Positions 6,715 to 7,853 of a DNA stretch of 7,853 bases are shown here, piece by piece. A model generated the notes under the pieces. It was not told the DNA's origin and searched no databases. It saw nothing but the letters and a program-made list of their open reading frames with translations. Position numbers and translations under genes: made by a program. Origin of the DNA: Actinomycetota bacterium (GTDB lineage: Bacteria; Actinomycetota; Thermoleophilia; UBA2241); NCBI GenBank assembly GCA_003132645.1, contig PKYM01000096.1, positions 1 to 7,853 on the forward strand, written 5' to 3'. Numbering within the stretch: position 1 is the first letter of the stretch; every line of letters starts with the position of its first letter.

Positions 6715-6720
6715 TACCAT
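6715..6720 (+). promoter_or_regulatory. Candidate -10 element for the DUF1638 gene
   Basis: TACCAT fits the TANNNT pattern and ends six nt before ATG 6727, so transcription would start at or next to the A of the ATG. This agrees with the lack of a properly spaced ribosome site and suggests a leaderless message. No clear -35 hexamer is visible, and chance occurrence cannot be excluded. Confidence 0.35.
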
Positions 6721-6726
6721 GAGGAC

Positions 6727-7401
6727 ATGAACGAACTGCCACCCAAGATCATTGCCTGCGAGACTCTGCGCGACGAGGTCAGCCGCGTCGCCGGCGACAT
6801 CGAAGTGGAGTTCTGCGAAGGCAAGCTGCACGACCACCCCGAGCGCCTGCGCGCGACCCTGAACGAGCGCATCGCGGCGACTCCCGGCGCGCGCACCATC
6901 CTGCTGGCCTACGGGCGCTGCTCGAACGGCTGCGCCGGCCTCGAAGCGGGACCGCACCGCCTCGTGCTGCCCGCGGTCGACGACTGCATCGCCATCCTGC
7001 TGGGCTCGCGCGACGAGTACCTGCGCCAGTTCAACGGCTGCCCCGGCACCTACTACTACACGCGCGGCTGGATCGAGTACATCGACGACCCCTACCACGA
7101 GTATCTGGAGATGATCCCGCGCTACGGCGAAGAGAAGGCGCGCAGGATCGCCCATCTGATCCTCGCCCACTACCGGCGCGTGGCGCTGGTCGACACCGGC
7201 ACCTACGATCTCGCCACCTACGACACGTACCTGCGCACCGTCTCCGACTTCTACGACTTGCCGCTCGAGGTCCTGCCGGGCTCGCTGCGGCTGCTCGAGA
7301 AGCTCGTCGACGGGGGGCCCTACGACGACGAGTTCATCACTGTCGCGCCGGGCGACGTGCTCGACGAACCACGCTTCTGGGAAGTATCAAGAAGTAAGTA
7401 G
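6727..7401 (+). CDS. DUF1638 family protein, cysteine-rich
   Basis: A 224-residue protein of unknown function that I assign to DUF1638 from memory of its core: IIACETLRDE (8-17), TILLAYGRCSNGCAGLEA (57-74), VDDCIAILLGSRDEYL (84-99) and NGCPGTYYYTRGWIE (103-117). It has six cysteines (11, 30, 65, 69, 87, 105), several in these conserved blocks, plus His35 and His37, so a bound metal or cluster is plausible but unproven. There is no signal peptide or membrane segment. To my knowledge DUF1638 genes often lie near corrinoid-dependent methyltransferase genes in methanogens and other anaerobes; none is visible here, although a corrinoid adenosyltransferase lies on the other strand. The start ATG 6727 has GAGG only two nt upstream, too close for a normal ribosome site, while TACCAT at 6715-6720 would place transcription start at about the ATG, so a leaderless message is likely. 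The last residues (SRSK) are not conserved-looking. Confidence 0.85.
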   Translation: MNELPPKIIACETLRDEVSRVAGDIEVEFCEGKLHDHPERLRATLNERIAATPGARTILLAYGRCSNGCAGLEAGPHRLVLPAVDDCIAILLGSRDEYLRQFNGCPGTYYYTRGWIEYIDDPYHEYLEMIPRYGEEKARRIAHLILAHYRRVALVDTGTYDLATYDTYLRTVSDFYDLPLEVLPGSLRLLEKLVDGGPYDDEFITVAPGDVLDEPRFWEVSRSK

Positions 7402-7406
7402 GCCCG

Positions 7407-7425
7407 CAGGGGACCTCGACCCCTG
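7407..7425 (+). other. Short inverted repeat before the carbon-nitrogen hydrolase gene
   Basis: CAGGGG (7407-7412) and CCCCTG (7420-7425) form a 6-bp stem with a 7-nt loop, five nt after the DUF1638 stop. It ends at the first base of the ribosome site GGAAGGG (7425-7431). A role in tuning translation of the hydrolase is possible; the absence of a T-run argues against termination. Confidence 0.35.
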
Positions 7426-7431
7426 GAAGGG
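7425..7431 (+). promoter_or_regulatory. Ribosome binding site of the carbon-nitrogen hydrolase
   Basis: GGAAGGG with a 9-nt spacer to ATG 7441. It supports this start, which also matches the usual N-terminus of the family (short strand reaching the VQ motif at residues 6-7). Confidence 0.55.
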
Positions 7432-7440
7432 TAGTGCCCA

Positions 7441-7853
7441 ATGCGTATCGGCGTCGTACAGATAGTCAACGCCCAGCCCGACATGGTCGCCTCGCTGCGA
7501 GCCGGTCTCACGCGCCTGCAGGAGGCCCGCGAAGCGGGCGTCGACCTCGTCGTCTTTCCCGAGCTGTTCCTGGGCGGCTACTACGTGGATCAGGCGATGG
7601 TGAAGCGCGCCGGTCAGGCGAGAGCCGCGCTGGCTCGCCTCCAGGCCGCGGTCGACAACCTTCGGGTCTCCTGCGTGGTCGGCGTGCCCGATCTGCGCGA
7701 CGGGGTGCTCTTCGACGCGGTCGCCATCCTGCGACCCGACCAGCCGCCGGGCCGCTACGCCAAGACGCACCTGTTCCGCAGCGAGAGGGAGCTGTTCACC
7801 CAGGGCGCGACGCTGTGGACGGGCGAGATCGCCGGTTGGCAGTGCGGCGTGCT
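7441..7853 (+). CDS. Carbon-nitrogen hydrolase (nitrilase superfamily), N-terminal part
   Basis: Amidase or nitrilase-like enzyme hydrolysing a non-peptide C-N bond; the substrate cannot be told. My translation gives 137 codons to the window edge, about half of a typical 260-300 residue member. It opens with the family pattern MRIGVVQIVNAQPD, then VDLVVFPELFLGGYY (34-48) with the catalytic Glu41, and GRYAKTHLF (104-112) with the catalytic Lys108. The catalytic cysteine is expected just after GWQCGV, beyond the edge, so the triad is only two-thirds visible. Cys135 at the edge is probably not the nucleophile, which normally sits in an ICYD-like motif a few residues later. ATG 7441 follows GGAAGGG (7425-7431) with a 9-nt spacer. 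It lies 39 nt after the DUF1638 gene on the same strand and is probably co-transcribed. Confidence 0.9.
   Translation, partial: MRIGVVQIVNAQPDMVASLRAGLTRLQEAREAGVDLVVFPELFLGGYYVDQAMVKRAGQARAALARLQAAVDNLRVSCVVGVPDLRDGVLFDAVAILRPDQPPGRYAKTHLFRSERELFTQGATLWTGEIAGWQCGV

Noticed and set aside
6439..7170. 243-codon minus-strand frame opposite the cyclase end and the DUF1638 gene
   Set aside because: It crosses two convincing plus-strand genes and shows no recognisable domain.
7387..7770. 127-codon minus-strand frame opposite the C-N hydrolase
   Set aside because: The plus-strand frame has the catalytic Glu and Lys motifs and a ribosome site; the minus frame has neither motif nor site.

Overview
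This is a G+C-rich (clearly above 65% by eye), densely coded chromosomal segment with two divergent gene blocks. The high G+C, frequent GTG starts, very short gaps and the order lysA-hom-thrC on one strand suggest a high-GC Gram-positive (Actinomycetota), perhaps a deep-branching or anaerobic lineage. This assignment is an inference from gene order and composition; no rRNA or other marker is present. I see no tRNA, rRNA, CRISPR array, insertion sequence or phage gene.

Left block (about 1-4860, minus strand, read from right to left): 3-hydroxybutyryl-CoA dehydrogenase (4860 to 4012), ATP:corrinoid adenosyltransferase (CobO-type, 4012 to 3488), diaminopimelate decarboxylase lysA (3453 to 2119), homoserine dehydrogenase hom (2085 to 802) and threonine synthase thrC (812 leftward, cut by the window edge). 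Adjacent genes overlap by 1 or 11 nt or lie 33-34 nt apart, so they look like one operon. The last three make lysine from meso-diaminopimelate, and homoserine and threonine from the aspartate pathway. The first two belong to acyl-CoA metabolism and coenzyme B12 activation, an unusual front end for an amino-acid operon.

Divergent control region (4861-4997): 137 bp without a gene. It holds a near-perfect Shine-Dalgarno for the dehydrogenase (which moves its start to GTG 4860), a G+C-rich hairpin (4921-4943), and an 18-bp interrupted palindrome (4974-4991) that carries -10-like hexamers on both strands and abuts the start of the rightward gene.

Right block (4998-7853, plus strand): a soluble diguanylate cyclase with a cysteine-bearing N-terminus, two GAF domains and an intact GGDEF domain (4998-6656); a DUF1638 protein rich in cysteine (6727-7401); and the N-terminal part of a carbon-nitrogen hydrolase of the nitrilase superfamily (7441 to the edge). 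The gaps are 70 and 39 nt, so the three may be co-transcribed or have their own short-leader promoters. The DUF1638 gene and the unclassified cysteine module of the cyclase are the least understood parts of the window.

The many long open frames opposite the real genes are shadows produced by high third-position G+C and were left out.
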